The position numbers and the translations under genes are program-made. Below are positions 33,108 through 45,752 of a DNA stretch of 64,000 bases, piece after piece; position 1 is the stretch's first letter; every line of letters begins with the position of its first letter. Under the pieces are notes generated by a model, which saw only the letters and a program-made list of their open reading frames with translations, was not told the DNA's origin and did no database searches. This DNA is from Salvia splendens (Eukaryota > Streptophyta > Magnoliopsida > Lamiales > Lamiaceae): NCBI RefSeq assembly GCF_004379255.2, contig NC_056042.1:14865901-14929900 (forward strand), in the 5' to 3' direction.

Positions 33108-33870
33108 CTTATTTGAGTGAGTTTGGGAAATGTCAAACAAAATGCAAAGTTTGTGATATTATATACCAATTTCAAAGTTCTTGGGTAATACTAAATTTTA
33201 GGCAAAGTTCATAATTGTATACACCAATATCCCTAATTTATATACCAAGTTGAAAGTTTGTGAAATAAACTAATATTTTTTAAAGTTACAACGCAATAAT
33301 CCTAATTATTTAATAAATAAAATAAAAGATTATTAATTCAAAATTAAATTGGTTGGCTAAAACAATGTTATTTTGGTCCATTATAAATTTGCTGCATCCA
33401 CAGAGATTTATCGGCTTTAACGTAGCTAAATTTCATCAAACTGGCAAACTCAATATATCAAAATCAAAAGAAAATATAATGCTTATTTTTAAAGTAGAGA
33501 GAATGTTCAATGAATCAACATGTTCTTAAAATATTCCAAGCATTTGTTAAAGGAAATAAGGTCCCCCCAACACACACACTAAAAATATACTCCTTTATAA
33601 TGATAATTTTATAGGCGTAGGTAATATAATAAATAAAGGCCTCCTTAATTAATACTTGACGAATAAGTCAAACTGTAAATTTAATGTGAAAATCAGATAT
33701 ACATGCGTCATTGTTTAAGACTTTAAGCACAAAAGTATAAATCAAAACCATTTTTTAGCATTAATGTCATTTTTATAAATCGCTCCAAAATTCGGGCATT
33801 AGATTAAATAATACTAATAATTGTACCAATATGTGAAAGCACAATTTGGTTTTGAAGGTGGTCTGATAGA
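33108..33870. other. AT-rich intergenic sequence
   Basis: Nothing recognisable: no coding frame, structural RNA or repeat border. Confidence 0.5.
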
Positions 33871-33879
33871 TAAAAGAGT

Positions 33880-36800
33880 GGGTATTGGTGGAGGTTCTAA
33901 CTTATTGGAGAAATTATATCGAAATTATAGTTAAACTTGAAGGTGAAGAGCCTTAGCGCCTTACTGGTTTTTATGGTTTTCCAGAGGTGTCTCGACGGAG
34001 AGACTCTTGGAATTTGATTAGAAGGTTAAAGGATATGTCGATGCTCCCATGGGTGTGTCTAGGGGACTTTAACGATCTCCTATCGCCAGTTGAGAAACGA
34101 GGAAGGAGAGAAATATATTTGCCAAATTGTGAAGGTTTACGACAGGCGCTTGAATATGGTGAACTGATAGGCATTGAGAGTCGGGGATATCCGTTTACTT
34201 GGGAAAGAGGTCGAGGCACAGATAACTGGGTTGAGGAAAAACTCAACACGGCAGTGGCATGTCCAAATTGGAGGAGGAAGCATCGTCTTGCTATTGTAGG
34301 GCATTTAGTCACAGCCACATCAGATCATATTCCGATCCTCCTGCATCTGAGCTCGGAGGTATACGTGGTGAAGGTTAAACCTTTCCGCTTTGAAAATTTA
34401 TGGATTCGTGAAAGAGAATGTAAGGAAATAGTGAAAAAAGCCTGGAACTCTATATCAATCAACCTAATCATGGAGAAAATAAATATGTGTGATCATGCAC
34501 TTCAAATTTGGGGAGATTCCTTATCTAAGCAGTTTCATGAGAAGATTAAGGAGAGTAAGAGACAAATGTCAGCTCTAAGAGGGAGACGTGATGTGGACAG
34601 GAGAAGACGGGTATGGAGGCCTAACTATTATACTCGGATACTCTTGCAAGACAAGAAATCTTTTGGAGACAAAAGGGAAAACAACACTGGCTTTGGGATG
34701 GTGACCGCAATTCTAAGTATTTTCATGCGAAGGCATCTGCTAGAAAAAAGAAAAATGCTATATCCTAGTTGAAAGATGATAATGGTGGGTGGAAATCTTG
34801 GGAAGATGGTTTGGGGGTAGTAATTTCTAATTATTTCTCCAATTTGTTTTGTGCCCAACCGTTGGTGTGTGAGTCAGTCGTTGATGCGGTGATTGGTCGT
34901 GTGGCTCCATTAGATAATGCTTTGCTAACCGAGGAGGTAACTGAGATAGAAATCAAACAAGGAGTCTTCTCCATGCACCCGGACAAGGCTCCAGGTCCCG
35001 ATGGAATGAATCCTTGTTTTTTCCAGAGTTTTTGGCATATTATTGGTAGAGATGTTATCGAATTTTGTGTTCAAATCCTTAACTCTGAATCTTTACCAAG
35101 AGATCTTAATGACACGTTTGTTACGTTGATCCCAAAAAAAGGGAAGGCCAAAGACCGTAGCAGATTTTAGGCCTATTGCTTTATGTAATGTCCTATACAA
35201 GATCATTTCGAAGGTGTTGGCTAATAGGTTGAAAAAGATCCTTGACAAAGTGGTTTTAGACTCACAAAGCGCTTTCATTCCCAGGAGGTTGATTACAGAT
35301 AATGCGCTTATTGTTTTTGAATCAATGCACTGGATGCATAGGAAATCAAAAGGTGAGACGGGTTCTGCAGCTCTTAAGCTTGATATGAGGAAGGCGTATG
35401 ATCGCATTGAAGGGAGGTTCTTACAACAGATGCTTTGTCGTATGGGCTTCAATGATCAATTTATTCGGTGGATACTGATGTGTGTATCATCTGTGAAATA
35501 TTTCGAGGTGAATAACAACAACAAAGTGGGCCCAATCACAGCGAGTCGAGGTCTAAGGCAAGGGGACCCTTTATCCCCTATATATTCATCCTCTGTGAGG
35601 AAGACTTCTCAGCTATACTAAGGAGGAAGGAGAGGCTGGGGCGGGTGTCACATATCAAGAGGGGCACCTACTGTTTCTCACTTGTTCTTTGCAGATGATA
35701 TCTTACTTTTCTTCCGTGCAAATAAACTAGAGGGAAACATTGTGAAATGGTGTATTAAAGAATATGAAGAAGCATTTGGTCAGTTGATAAATTATAATTA
35801 ATCAGAGGCTCTCTTCAGCTCTAATACTTCCACCAATGCTATGACTGAGGTATGTGAGTTACTTGGTGTAAATTTGTGAAATGGATGCGGTATTTATTTG
35901 GGGGTGCCTATGTTTGTTGGGAGAGACAAAAAAGTTGCCTTTCGGTTCCTTATAGAGAAAGTGTGGACAAAACTGGCAGGGTGGAATAAATCTCAACTGT
36001 CTATGACAGGGAAAGAAGTACTAATTAAAAGTGTGGCGCAGGCTCAACCCACATATTGGATGAATATGTTCCTACTATCTGACAACATTTGTGATGACCT
36101 TGGTAAAATGCTAAATGGTTATTGGTGGGGAGATACAGAAAATAGGAAGAAAATTCATTGGGCGGCTTGGGATAGACCTTGTGTTCCAAAATGTAAAGGA
36201 GGTATGGTTTCCAAAAATTGAAAGAATTTAATATCTCGATGTTAGGAAAGCGGCTATGGAGATTGATTAAGAATTCTGACTCGTTACTTGGACGTGTTCT
36301 TAAAGCTCGATATTTTCCTCGACATGGGATTCTTGATGCAGGAAAGGTTGGTAATCAAAGTTCATTTTGGAGTGGATTAGTGGCAGCCAAAGATCGTCTG
36401 AAGGCAGGGTTTAGGCAACACGTTGGCGGTGGAAGAGAGACGCTCATCTATGGGGGGAAATTGGTGGCCGAGTGTCGATAAACGCCATCCAATCTTGTGT
36501 AGAGATGATCGATTTTGTGATGCTAGAGTATCAGAGTTGTTCTTTGACGGGGCACATGTATGGAATGAAGCAGTTGTGAGAGTTGTGTTTAATGAAGATG
36601 AAGCTGAGCAGCTGCTGAGCATCCCGCTGGCGTTGTCATTATTTTGGTGTCCGGAGCAGAAAGGCTCCTTCTTTGTACACTCAGCATATAAGTTCTTGTG
36701 CGAAGGCTCCTTTAAAGTGGAGACAAACTCGATGGTGTGGAGTAGGCTTTGGAAACTAAAAGTGCCGCCTAAAGTGAAGATCATTTTATGGAAGGCGTGT

Positions 36801-37749
36801 AGAAATTTCCTCCCAATGAGGGACCGATTGCGACAAAGCCAGATGGAGGTCCCAGAGATCTGCCTGGTGTGCAACTTTGAGACGGAAACTGTTATCCATT
36901 GCCTTATTTCTTGTGGCCTTGCGCGTGATTGTTGGCAGAGGCTTAGGGTGTCGTTATTCTCGCCAGGTGAGAGGGGGTTTATTGAATGGCTGGAAATATT
37001 GGTGAGTGGTGATTTAGAGGCGGAAGTTGAAGAAGTGGTTGTTGTGATATGGTATCTATGGTTTAATAGAAACAAAATTACATGGCAAAATGAGAACGAG
37101 TCAGCTGCAGGAATCATTGGTGCAGCCCGTAGCTGTCTGGAGGCTTGGAGAGAAGCTCGGGTTCAAAATGCCATTAGTGCGCGGGGTGGGAGACACCACT
37201 TGGAGGAAAAATGGGTGAAGCCTCGGAATGGTGTGCTAAAATGCAATATAGACGCCGTTGTGTTCGAAAGCCAAAGGAAAGTTGGTTGTCGGGCGGTTGT
37301 TCGAGATTTTGAAGGGACGGTGGTAGCAGCGATGTGTGGACAGGTGGGAAGGGTGGTTGACCCATCTATGGCCGAGCTCCTTTGCTTGAGAGAGGTGCTG
37401 AGTTGGGTCAAAAGAAATGGATGGAAGAAGATAGAGTTTGAAACGGATGCCCAAACGGTAGTACTCGCGGTGACAGGTTTACGGAAGGATGAATCTATCT
37501 TTGGGGCAGTGGTAGAAGATTGTCGTCAGCTTTTTGAAAGAGGTTTTTGGATCCTCTATGAGGTTCGCAATGCGATTAGCGAATCAAGTTGCCCACACAA
37601 CTTGCTCGGGCAATCAGGTTCAATAGCTGAGAGCAAGTTTTGGTTGAATTGCATTCCAATTTTTATTCGAGATGTAATCGCTATTGATTTGTTTGGATAA
37701 TATATCAAAGTGTAAAAACATATGTACCTATAATTATAGTAGTGATTAA
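33880..37749 (+). pseudogene. LINE (L1-type) non-LTR retrotransposon ORF2, 5'-truncated
   Basis: ORF2 nicks and copies its own RNA at the target. Visible in order: the C-terminal half of the AP endonuclease (LTGFYGFPE near 33960, GDFND near 34057, TSDHIPIL near 34320), then the RT (DKAPGPDGMNPCFFQ, LIPKK, QSAFIPRRLITDNAL, LDMRKAYDRI, LRQGDPLSP, and FADD at 35688-35699). The zinc-finger RT-associated domain (WKLKVPPKVKIILWKA, with CLVC and CLISCGLA) and an RNase H (LKCNIDAV, AELLCLRE, FETDAQ) follow. A TAG at 33954-33956 replaces Trp. Frames shift near 35140 in an A7 run, near 35580 and near 36210. ORF1 and the endonuclease N-terminus are absent. The 3' end abuts an LTR at 37750. Confidence 0.9.
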
Positions 37750-38928
37750 TGATAAGGCTCATTTCATGCATCAGTTTAGGGGGGTAAAATGTACGCTACT
37801 TGATCGGTTTATCACGCAAAAGCAAGTGTTAAATGTGCAGGGAATGCCGCTAGACCAAGGCAACAAAGCTAAACTGATCAAGCAAGTACAATAGGCGAAA
37901 GAGGCCAGAAATAGGGGGAGTTGATCAAGGGGAGTAACCAAGCAAACAAGGAGGGGACCACAGGCTTCCAAAAGAAGGACACATGAGGCCATGAGCTGGA
38001 TGGTGCGCAGTATTCTGTTATCAAGGACAACGTTCTGAGAGGGGACACGTGCTGATATAGTGAGACGCAGTGATGGACCTGAGTCACGAATCTGTTACAA
38101 AAAAGCGTCGTCATTCTAGAAGGAAAGCACGTAGCAATAAATGAGGTCGCTCACTCTCCAGCATGAGTGAATATTCCATGCCAAGATCGTTATCCAAGCT
38201 GGAGGTCGTGCCGAGCCTATAAATAAAGGATGCGCCATCACACAAAAGAGATTTGATCCTTTACTTTTCGTCTTTAGTTTAGTTTAGTTTAGCTCTCTAG
38301 TTTAGTTCAGTTCTCTAGATAGCTTAGATAAAGTAATGCTTAGTGAGAAAGGGTGATCGAAGGAGCGCTGCAAAATACTTGATATCTGCCGTTGTATTCT
38401 TAAGTTTCCAGCCGAGGATCTCCTCGGTTTTACTTGCTTTCGTATTTTCTGAATTGTTAGCTTAGTTTAAATTTCACGCTGTACTGTTCTGAGTTTAGTT
38501 TTAATCAAAGTTGCTTTCGTTTTCATCGTGGTGTTTACTGTTTCACGTAGTTAATTTTCATTCCAGTCTGAAATTCACTTGACCCAGTAGTTAAAATTTC
38601 CTTGATCAAGTTAGTAACTTAAATTCTGTCTAGAGTAAAAATCAGTATTTAAAAAACTCTCAAGTTAAAGCGTGGCAGCAGCCAACCCCCTGTTCACCTA
38701 CTCACACACTTGATACACTAGCTTCTCTGTGATCGACCCCGAACTTGCCGCATTTAACTGTTAAAGTAGTGCAAAATTGGGAGTTTATAAATTACATTGA
38801 TGTGTGCGATAGGGAGATCAACTTGATCAAGTGGCAACGACATTAGCTAACTGATCCATCCGATTCAGTAATCTCTTCCATATAACCTGAATCCAAGAGA
38901 AAAAAGACCGTGATCGTTAGGCCCCCCA
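37750..38928 (+). repeat. LTR 1 of the tandem Athila-like array
   Basis: About 1.18 kb, TGATAAGGCTCATTTC…CCCCCCA, with TATAAATAAAGG at about 38218 and AGTTTAGTTTAG repeats after it. It is related to LTR 2 (40314) and LTR 3 (48332) but more diverged from both than they are from each other. It belongs to the first, older element. Confidence 0.82.
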
Positions 38929-38931
38929 AAA

Positions 38932-38949
38932 TGGCACCGTTCCCAGTGA
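38932..38949 (+). promoter_or_regulatory. Degenerate primer-binding site
   Basis: TGGCACCGTTCCCAGTGA at the LTR end matches TGGCGCCGTTGCCGGGGA with several substitutions, so this copy is old. Confidence 0.7.
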
Positions 38950-39039
38950 AGCATGGTGTTATTTTATGTTTGTGTGTAGCGCATAGGTGTATATAATTTT
39001 GTTTCCTTATTTTCTCATTTGTTTTTTTTTGTTCATAAG

Positions 39040-40313
39040 AAGGTACTAACCGCGGTGGACACTGGAATCATCCCTTTTATACAGAGAAACTAACGCGCGT
39101 TGGAGAGTCCAGGAAGCCGGTGTAGTTCGACCTACCTCGTTACAGAGCCCGGCGCTAGCAGCAACAGTAGCCGCTGATCAATTGACCAGCAAAGAAAAAA
39201 GGAGAGCAGAACGCGCAACCTAAACACCACCACTTGAACAAGCAGAAGCAGAGATGGCTCTGTCTCCGACGACTTAGGAATTGGCTCTCTGCACGCTCAT
39301 GATGAGAAGGAGGCCCACACACACCATCGCCGTTACTCCTGGGATACGGACTATCGCGATAAAGTCAGGAGTACTGGCCGTTTTGTCCAATTTTTATGGC
39401 CTTTCAAAAGAATGTCCGTACGCCTTCCTGGAGGAGTTTTGCTGATACTGTGATATCCGCCTGTACCGGCTGGATCTACGTCTGAGACATAGCTGAAGGC
39501 CATCCCCTTTGTCTTGAAGGGTGATACTGGAGTATGGCTGTCGGAGACTGCCAGAAGGGTCTCATCAAAACATGGGCCGAGTTCCGAATGATATTCCTTG
39601 ATCCGCTTCTTTCCACGTAGAGAACGAGTGCCCTCACGCGCGAGATTACAGAAACCAGACAGGAGTACGATGAGCCCCTCGGCCAGTATTGGGATAGATT
39701 CCAAGGGCTGCTTCAAGCATACCCCAACCACAAGCTGGGGGAGCGAGAGATCTATTCGATCTTCTATGGTGGACTGACAGTCGATAGCAAGAATGATCTA
39801 ATAACCTCGCAGCCCAAGGGGATTTCTCAAAGACCCCCATTCAGCCAAGCCAAAAACATCCTGGAAAAGCTTATCGAGGCCAAACGCTCGTACGAGACGT
39901 CCCGTGGCCAGTACAGAAGGGGTGCGGTGGCACGCAGCCGAGGCTCGCAATGACGAAAAGCTGGAGGCTCGATTTGAGCAGATGGAGAAGAAGCTGCTTG
40001 AGGCAGTGGAGAAAGCCATACCCACCGCCTCCACCAGCTGCAACCAAAAGAGACGCAGTATGTGCCGCCACCGCCTCTGCCAGAAGAGCATCACTACTAC
40101 TATTGCGAATTTCCCCCTTAGGTAGAGCCACTGCCCCAAGTAAATGCCATTGGCTACTGGAACGCAAATGGCAACTGGATCCAGGGAAAGCAAAGAGTCC
40201 GCCCCATGGAGAGATCACCCAAACTTTCGATGGACTGACCAGAATCAAAACCAACCACCACAGCCCTCGACACAGCAGATACAACCTTCTGAAGGGCAGC
40301 CCAACTAGCCTAC
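39040..40313 (+). pseudogene. Decayed gag of the first tandem Athila-like element
   Basis: This is a degenerate copy of the gag at 41599-43080. Nucleotide homology runs from ACTGGAATCATCCCTT (about 39061) through the block coding VLAVLS/PFYGLSKECPY (about 39375) to GAAGGGCAGCCCAACT (about 40290). Many frameshifts and stops split it into short frames on either strand, none of them a real gene. It ends where LTR 2 begins at 40314, in the position equivalent to about 42810 of the intact-length copy. This is consistent with the second element having inserted into this gag. Confidence 0.75.
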
Positions 40314-41511
40314 TGATAAGGCTCATTTCATGCATCGGTTTAAGGGTGAAATACATCTACTTGATCGGTTTATCGCGCAAAACAAGTGTGAAATGTGCAG
40401 AAAATACCACTTAACCAAGGCAGCAAGGCCGAACTGATCAAGCAAGTACAAAAGATGATAAAAGGCCAAGAATCGGGGGAGTTGATCAAGGGGGAGCGAT
40501 CAAGCAGTTAGGTGGGGACCGTTGGCTTCTAGAAGAAGACACGTGAGGAAATGAGCTGGATATAGCGCACCATTCTGTTATCAAGGACGACGTTCTAGAA
40601 GGGGACACGTGCTGGAATATGAGACACAAGGACGTAGCTGAGTCACGAATCTCTTACCAAAAAGCGTCGTCATTCTAGAAGAACAGCACGTAGCAATCAA
40701 TGAGTCGCTTACTCTCAAATGAGCGAATATTTCCTGTCAGATCGTTATCCAGCTGGCAGCCGAATCGAGCTTATAATAGAGGGTGTGCCACCACAAGAAG
40801 GCATCCGAGACTTTACTTTCTGTCTAGTTTAGCTTAGCTTAGTTATTTAGCGTAGTTCAGTCCTCTAGCTTAGTTTAGTTCAGCTCGCTAGCTTAGTTTA
40901 GTTCAGTTCTCTAGCTTAGTTAGATAGCTTAGTTTAAAGGGCGACCGAAAGGGAGCGCTGCAGAATACTCATTTCTATTAGCGTTATCTTAAGTTTCCCG
41001 CTGAGATTTTTCTCAGTTTTTACCGCTTTCTTAGATTCCAAAGTATTAGCTTAGTTTAAATTTCACGTTGTACTCAGCTTTTAGTTTAATCAAAGTTATT
41101 TTCGTTTTTAATCCGCGCATTTACTTTTCTGTTATTACCTGTAATTCACTTGATTCCGTAGTTAAATTTCCATTGATCAAGCTAGCTAGTTTAATTCTGT
41201 CTAGATTAAAACCAGTAGTTAAAAAACTCCCAAGTTAAAGCGTGGCAGCAGCCAACCCCCCTGTTCACTACTCACACACTCGACACACCAACTTCTATGT
41301 GGGATCGACCCCGAACTTGCCGTTTTACTGTTAAAGTTGTGCAAAATTGGGAGTTATAAATTACTTTGGCAAGGCGGAAAGGGCGAGAGCTAGATTGGAT
41401 TGATAAAGAGGCACACGGTATTTGCTAACTAATCCTATCGGTTCGGTTATCATTCCATATAACTTGATCCACATTCTATTCGTGTTTTCATCCTCTTTCC
41501 AAGTCCTTCCA
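40314..41511 (+). repeat. LTR 2: 5' LTR of the second tandem Athila-like element
   Basis: About 1.2 kb from TGATAAGGCTC to CCTTCCA, three bases before the PBS. The promoter box reads TTATAATAGA (about 40770), one A short of the TTATAAATAGA in LTR 3. It is followed by repeated TAGCTTAGTTTAGTTCAG units (about 40825-40935). Confidence 0.88.
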
Positions 41512-41514
41512 AAA

Positions 41515-41532
41515 TGGCGCCGTTGCCGGGGA
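41515..41532 (+). promoter_or_regulatory. Primer-binding site, Athila type
   Basis: TGGCGCCGTTGCCGGGGA, the intact form of the site also seen at 23511. Confidence 0.88.
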
Positions 41533-41598
41533 AGCATGGTGTTACTTTATGTTTTGTGCGTAGTGCGTAGGTGTATATAATTTTGTTTCTCATTTTTT

Positions 41599-43170
41599 TT
41601 GTTTTTCTTGCTGTTGATGAGAAGGTACCACCAAGGCGATTACTGGAATCATCCCTTGATATACAGAAGAACTAACACTCAGTGGAGAGTCCAGGAAGCC
41701 GGCGTTGTCATCACTCGTCGCAGAGCTGCATTAGAAGCAGCAGCAGCCACCGAGCAGAAAACACAACCACCACAACCAGAACGAACGGAAGCAGAGATAG
41801 CCGTTGTCGCTGACGACTCGGGAATCGGCTCTCTACACGCTCATGATGAGAGAGAGCCCACACATGCTATCGCCGCTACTCCTGGAATGCGGACCATCGT
41901 AATCAAATCAGGAGTACTGGCCGTTTTGTCCCATTTCTATGGCCTTTCGAAGGAATGTCCGTATACTTTCCTGGAAGAATTCTGCAGATACTGTGATATT
42001 CAGCCCGTGCCAGCTGGATCCACGTCCGAAGATTACAGGCTTAAGGCTATTCCCTTCGTTTTGAAGGGCGATGCGGGTGTCTGGCTGTCAAGGCTGCCGG
42101 AAGGATCCGTCAGGACGTGGGCTGAGTTCCGTATGATATTTCTCGATCGTTTCTTTCCAACATCAAAAACAAGTGTCCTAAAAAGGGAAATTACAGAAGC
42201 CAGACAGGAGTATGACGAGCCCCTCGGCCAGTATTGGGATAGGTTCCAAGGGCTGCTTCAAGCATGCCCTAACCATAAGCTGGGAGAGAAAGAGATCTAC
42301 TCGATCTTCTATGGCGGACTCACGGTGGACAGCAATAACGACCTCAACCTCGCAGCACAAGGGGATTCCTCAAAAACCCTTTTTAGCCAAGCTAAGAATA
42401 TTTTGGAGAGGCTGATTGAGGCTAAGCGGTCGTACGAAACATCTCGAGGGCAGTACAGAAGAGGAGCAGTACACGCAGCTGAGGCGTGCAACGATGAAAA
42501 GTTGGAGGCTCGATTTGAGCAGATGGAGAAGAAACTACTGGAAGCAGTAGAAAAAACGAGACCACCGCCACCGCCTGCACCGAAGGAGACACAGTATGTG
42601 CCGCAGCCGCCACCGCCAGAAGAGCATCATTACTATTATTGCGAGTTTCCCCCTGAGGTAGAGGAAGTAAACGCCGTAGGCCACTGGAACACAAATGGCA
42701 ACTGGATCCAGGGGAAGCAGAGAGATGCTCCGTGGAGGGACCACCCCAACTTCAGATGGACTGATCAGAATCAAAGCCAACCACAACAGGTACAGCCCTC
42801 TGACGGGCAGTCCAACTGGCCAGCTCGAATCTTGGATAGACCAAACACTGGAGGGAATAAAATGCAAGGAGGCCAGGCAGGTTGGTCAAGTGGACCTCAA
42901 GGGAACTGGTCAAGTGGAGGACAACCTAACTGGTCAAGCCGACAACAGGAAGGAGAATGGGGCTACCAACACCAAGCCCCTCAGTACAGCAACCAGGGTA
43001 GGCAACCAAGTAATCAAATGGTGAGTTATGTCCCGCAGTACCACGGGGGAAACCAGCAATCCCAAGGGAACCAACAGTAGTTCCAACGAAACCAACAAAA
43101 TCATCTGTCCCAGAACCAACCAGAGCAGTATGGGTCTTCCGGTTTTTACCAGCCATGGAGGAGGCCGATT
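41599..43170 (+). pseudogene. Athila-like gag (second tandem element)
   Basis: A nearly complete gag. After an N-terminal linker come the capsid-type blocks VLAVLSHFYGLSKECPYTFL, EFCRYCDIQPVPAG, GVWLSRLPEGSVRTWAEF, MIFLDRFFPTSKT, EITEARQEYDEPLGQYWDRF and LLQACPNHKL. A helical QMEKKLLEAVEKTRP stretch and a long Gln/Asn/Gly/Trp-rich tail with GNWSSGGQPNWSS repeats follow. A TAG at 43078-43080 interrupts it where the minus-strand copy (51311-51748) reads on. A frameshift near 43160 moves it into the frame of the protease ORF. No zinc knuckle was found. It would form the particle shell. Confidence 0.85.
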
Positions 43171-44560
43171 TAATCAGAGAAATAACAGGCAGCAAAATGA
43201 AGGTCCAGGGGATATGATTCCACACCAGTCCCATGATGCTGTGCGAGAAATGCAGGAAGCCCAGAGAGAACAGAGAGCTGCATTAGAAATGCTTACGAAG
43301 CAGTTATCTCAGGTCGACATGTCACTGGGCGAGCTAAGAAGTAATGAAGGAAAGATTCCGGCTACAGTGCAACCTACAGCAGGGCGAGAGAATGTCAACA
43401 CAGTCTCTCTGAAATCAGAAGGAGATTATCAAAGCTCAACTGCAAGTTTTCTAGCATCCAGGACAAGTCTTAATAAAAGCCTTGAATCCAGAGCCCTTGA
43501 TCAAGTAATAGCGAAAGAAGAGTCAAACATCTATGAACAAGGTGCTGAAAAGAGGAGGAAGGTCGAAGCAGAGGAAGTGACCGGTATGATCCAACCTAGT
43601 GATCTTCCCTCCAAGAGAACTGACCCAGGGGTATTTAAGCTCCCAATTTCCATCAGAAACGTTCAAATGGAGCACGCAATGTGCGACCTAGGGGTTTCCA
43701 TCAATATTATGCCATATTCTATATACAAGAGGTTGGAGAATGCTAAACTCGTCAAAACCAATATGGAAATACAGCTAGCAGACGGGTCTTGCATTAACCC
43801 CGAGGGAGTTCTGGAAGATGAAATCGTCAAGGTCAACAGATTCATGTATCCCGCCGACTTCTTTGTTATAAAAATGACGAAACTAGGAGAAGAGGAATCT
43901 ATTGGGATCCTTTTGGGGAGACCTTTCCTATCCACCGCCAACACAGACATTGACGTCCGCCATGGGACAATTAATCTGGAGTTTAAAGGAGAGCGACTTA
44001 CGGTCGGCATTAATGAAGCGGCAAAAAAGCCACAGGGCAGAGAGAGCATACATGCAGTAAATACTATCAGCTCTCGGAAACAGGAGTATTCGAAAAAGGA
44101 ATCCTTCGAAGAGCTATCCTCTGGTTACACTGAAGATGAACAGCTGAAGAGAGAGGCAGCAGAATGGTTTGATACGACAGTGACTGGAGCAATGGATGAT
44201 CAAGCCATTAGAAGGGCAATTATGGAATTTTGCCAGCCTTCACAACTAGCCGAGGCAAGAGAGATTACTCAACCAAGAAGGGTCGAGAGACCACCTCACC
44301 AAGCCGCTCCATTAAAAGGAATGCTGAAGAAGGAATCCTCGTTTACAAGGCAACTACTTTCCGTATCAGCATCATCGATGGCTTTCAAGGACTTGTACAA
44401 CCAGACAGATCACAAAACAGTCAAACCACGATTGCAGAAACAGGAAGAACTACTCTTCCAACACCAACCCCAGCTGATGCCCAAGAAGCAAAGTTCAAAC
44501 TGGTCGGAACCTCGAACAGTCATGGCAAGGCACACTCATGTGGCAAAACTTCCGTACCCT
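43028..44560 (+). pseudogene. Athila-like gag tail and aspartic protease
   Basis: The frame 43028-44827 joins the gag tail (HDAVREMQEAQREQRAALEM) to the protease. EHAMCDLGVSINIMPYSIY is the active-site strand (group consensus CDLGAS), then LADGSCINPEGVLEDEI and GILLGRPFLSTANTDIDVRH. A linker rich in conserved helices (DDQAIRRAIMEFCQP) leads on to RT remnants. The protease fold is complete by eye. The minus-strand copy at 49628-51637 is the closest relative in the window. Confidence 0.85.
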
Positions 44561-45403
44561 ATTAACCAGAAGGAGATCAGAGCCTTGTTAAAGTATGATG
44601 GGGCCCGTGGAGGACTTATCAAGGATTTCGCCGGAAGAGCCAAGATCCTGACGAAGCTTCCCCAGGATGACGTAAAGTTTAAATTTTCTGATGTCTGCAA
44701 GGCCGCGTTCCCATTTCTGAAAGATCGATTGATGAGTTATTCTATAATACGCGGCCCTGACTGGAATCACTCATTTGAGGTGATATGTGAGACTAGTAAC
44801 TGTGCTTTGGGAGCAATATTAAGTTAGAAATTCCAGGGGAAAAGTTATGTTGTCCTCTATGCATCAAAAACCTTGGGTAAGGCGCAAAGGAACTATGTTG
44901 TGACCGAAAAAGAGATGCTATCAGTAGTCTTCGCATTTGAGAAGTTCAGACAGCACCTACGAGGTTCCAAAGTGATGGTGTATACAAACCATACGGCCAT
45001 CAAATACCTATCGTCGAAGAGGAGATCAAACCCGTATTTGATCAGATGGTTACTCCTTCTACAGGAGTTTGAGTGGGAAGCAGTTGATAAGAGAAGATGT
45101 GAAAACATAGAAGCGAGTCACCTACGCCGAATTCTGCAAAAAGAAAATACGGAAGCCATTCCAGACAAGTTCCCTGAAAGGCACATGCATCTGATCAAGT
45201 CGAAGTCTGAAGGACAGCGGATCTTCCAGGAAATGAGGATTAATCAAAGCAAACAGAGAAGCTGGGAGCAACTTGCGCCAAAAAATGCAAAGTTCGCAGG
45301 AAGGACCAACAGTCTGGAGGAAAGCAAGTTACCCGGAAGGAACGGAATGGAGGCGTTTGTAGTGGACAACATTTCACTACCAATGCCTAGCTCACGCCAG
45401 TAA
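44561..45403 (+). pseudogene. Deleted RT joined to RNase H of the Athila-like element
   Basis: After a few residues the frame jumps to the end of RT (FAGRAKILTKLP, FSDVCKAAFPFLKDRL). It continues into RNase H: FEVICETSNCALGAI, a TAG at 44825-44827, then YASKTLGKAQRNYVVTEKE, VVFAFEKFRQHLRGSKV and TNHTAIKYL. The RT fingers and palm, including the YxDD box, are missing. RNase H acidic positions are altered (CETSN where relatives have CDASD; TNH where they have TDH). No integrase follows. A basic peptide of unknown origin closes the frame. The enzyme cannot work. Confidence 0.82.
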
Positions 45404-45752
45404 ACAGGTAGAAGGAGTGATCGGGTATTCATGGATAGTCTGCTTGATCAAGCGACAAATTCTAAATCTCTTAATCTGATCAAGTGACATTCCAAGGAGA
45501 CCCGGTCAAATCCTTGTTAGTGTAAATAGTTTTTTTAAGTGTGTCAAGTTTTTCTTAGTTAATAAAAAAATCGAAAGTAGAGGAAAGGAACTGATCAAGT
45601 GGAATTATGTGAGTTGCCATCGGGATTTAATGTTCCACGTGATCAGTGCAAATTGAATTTAATTGGTGGTGCAGTGATTGAGTTGATAAGAGCAGGTGGT
45701 GATAAGACGTGTGCAGTAATTAAAGAGGTGTCAGTCGGCGCCGACTGTTTAA
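45404..45752 (+). other. Spacer between pol remnant and env-like region
   Basis: No gene seen. It resembles the untranslated stretch before the env-like ORF in Athila-type elements. Confidence 0.45.

Noticed and set aside
36377..37117. A 246-codon minus-strand ORF
   Set aside because: It is the antisense shadow of the LINE ORF2 C-terminal region, whose plus-strand frame carries clear zinc-finger and RNase H motifs.
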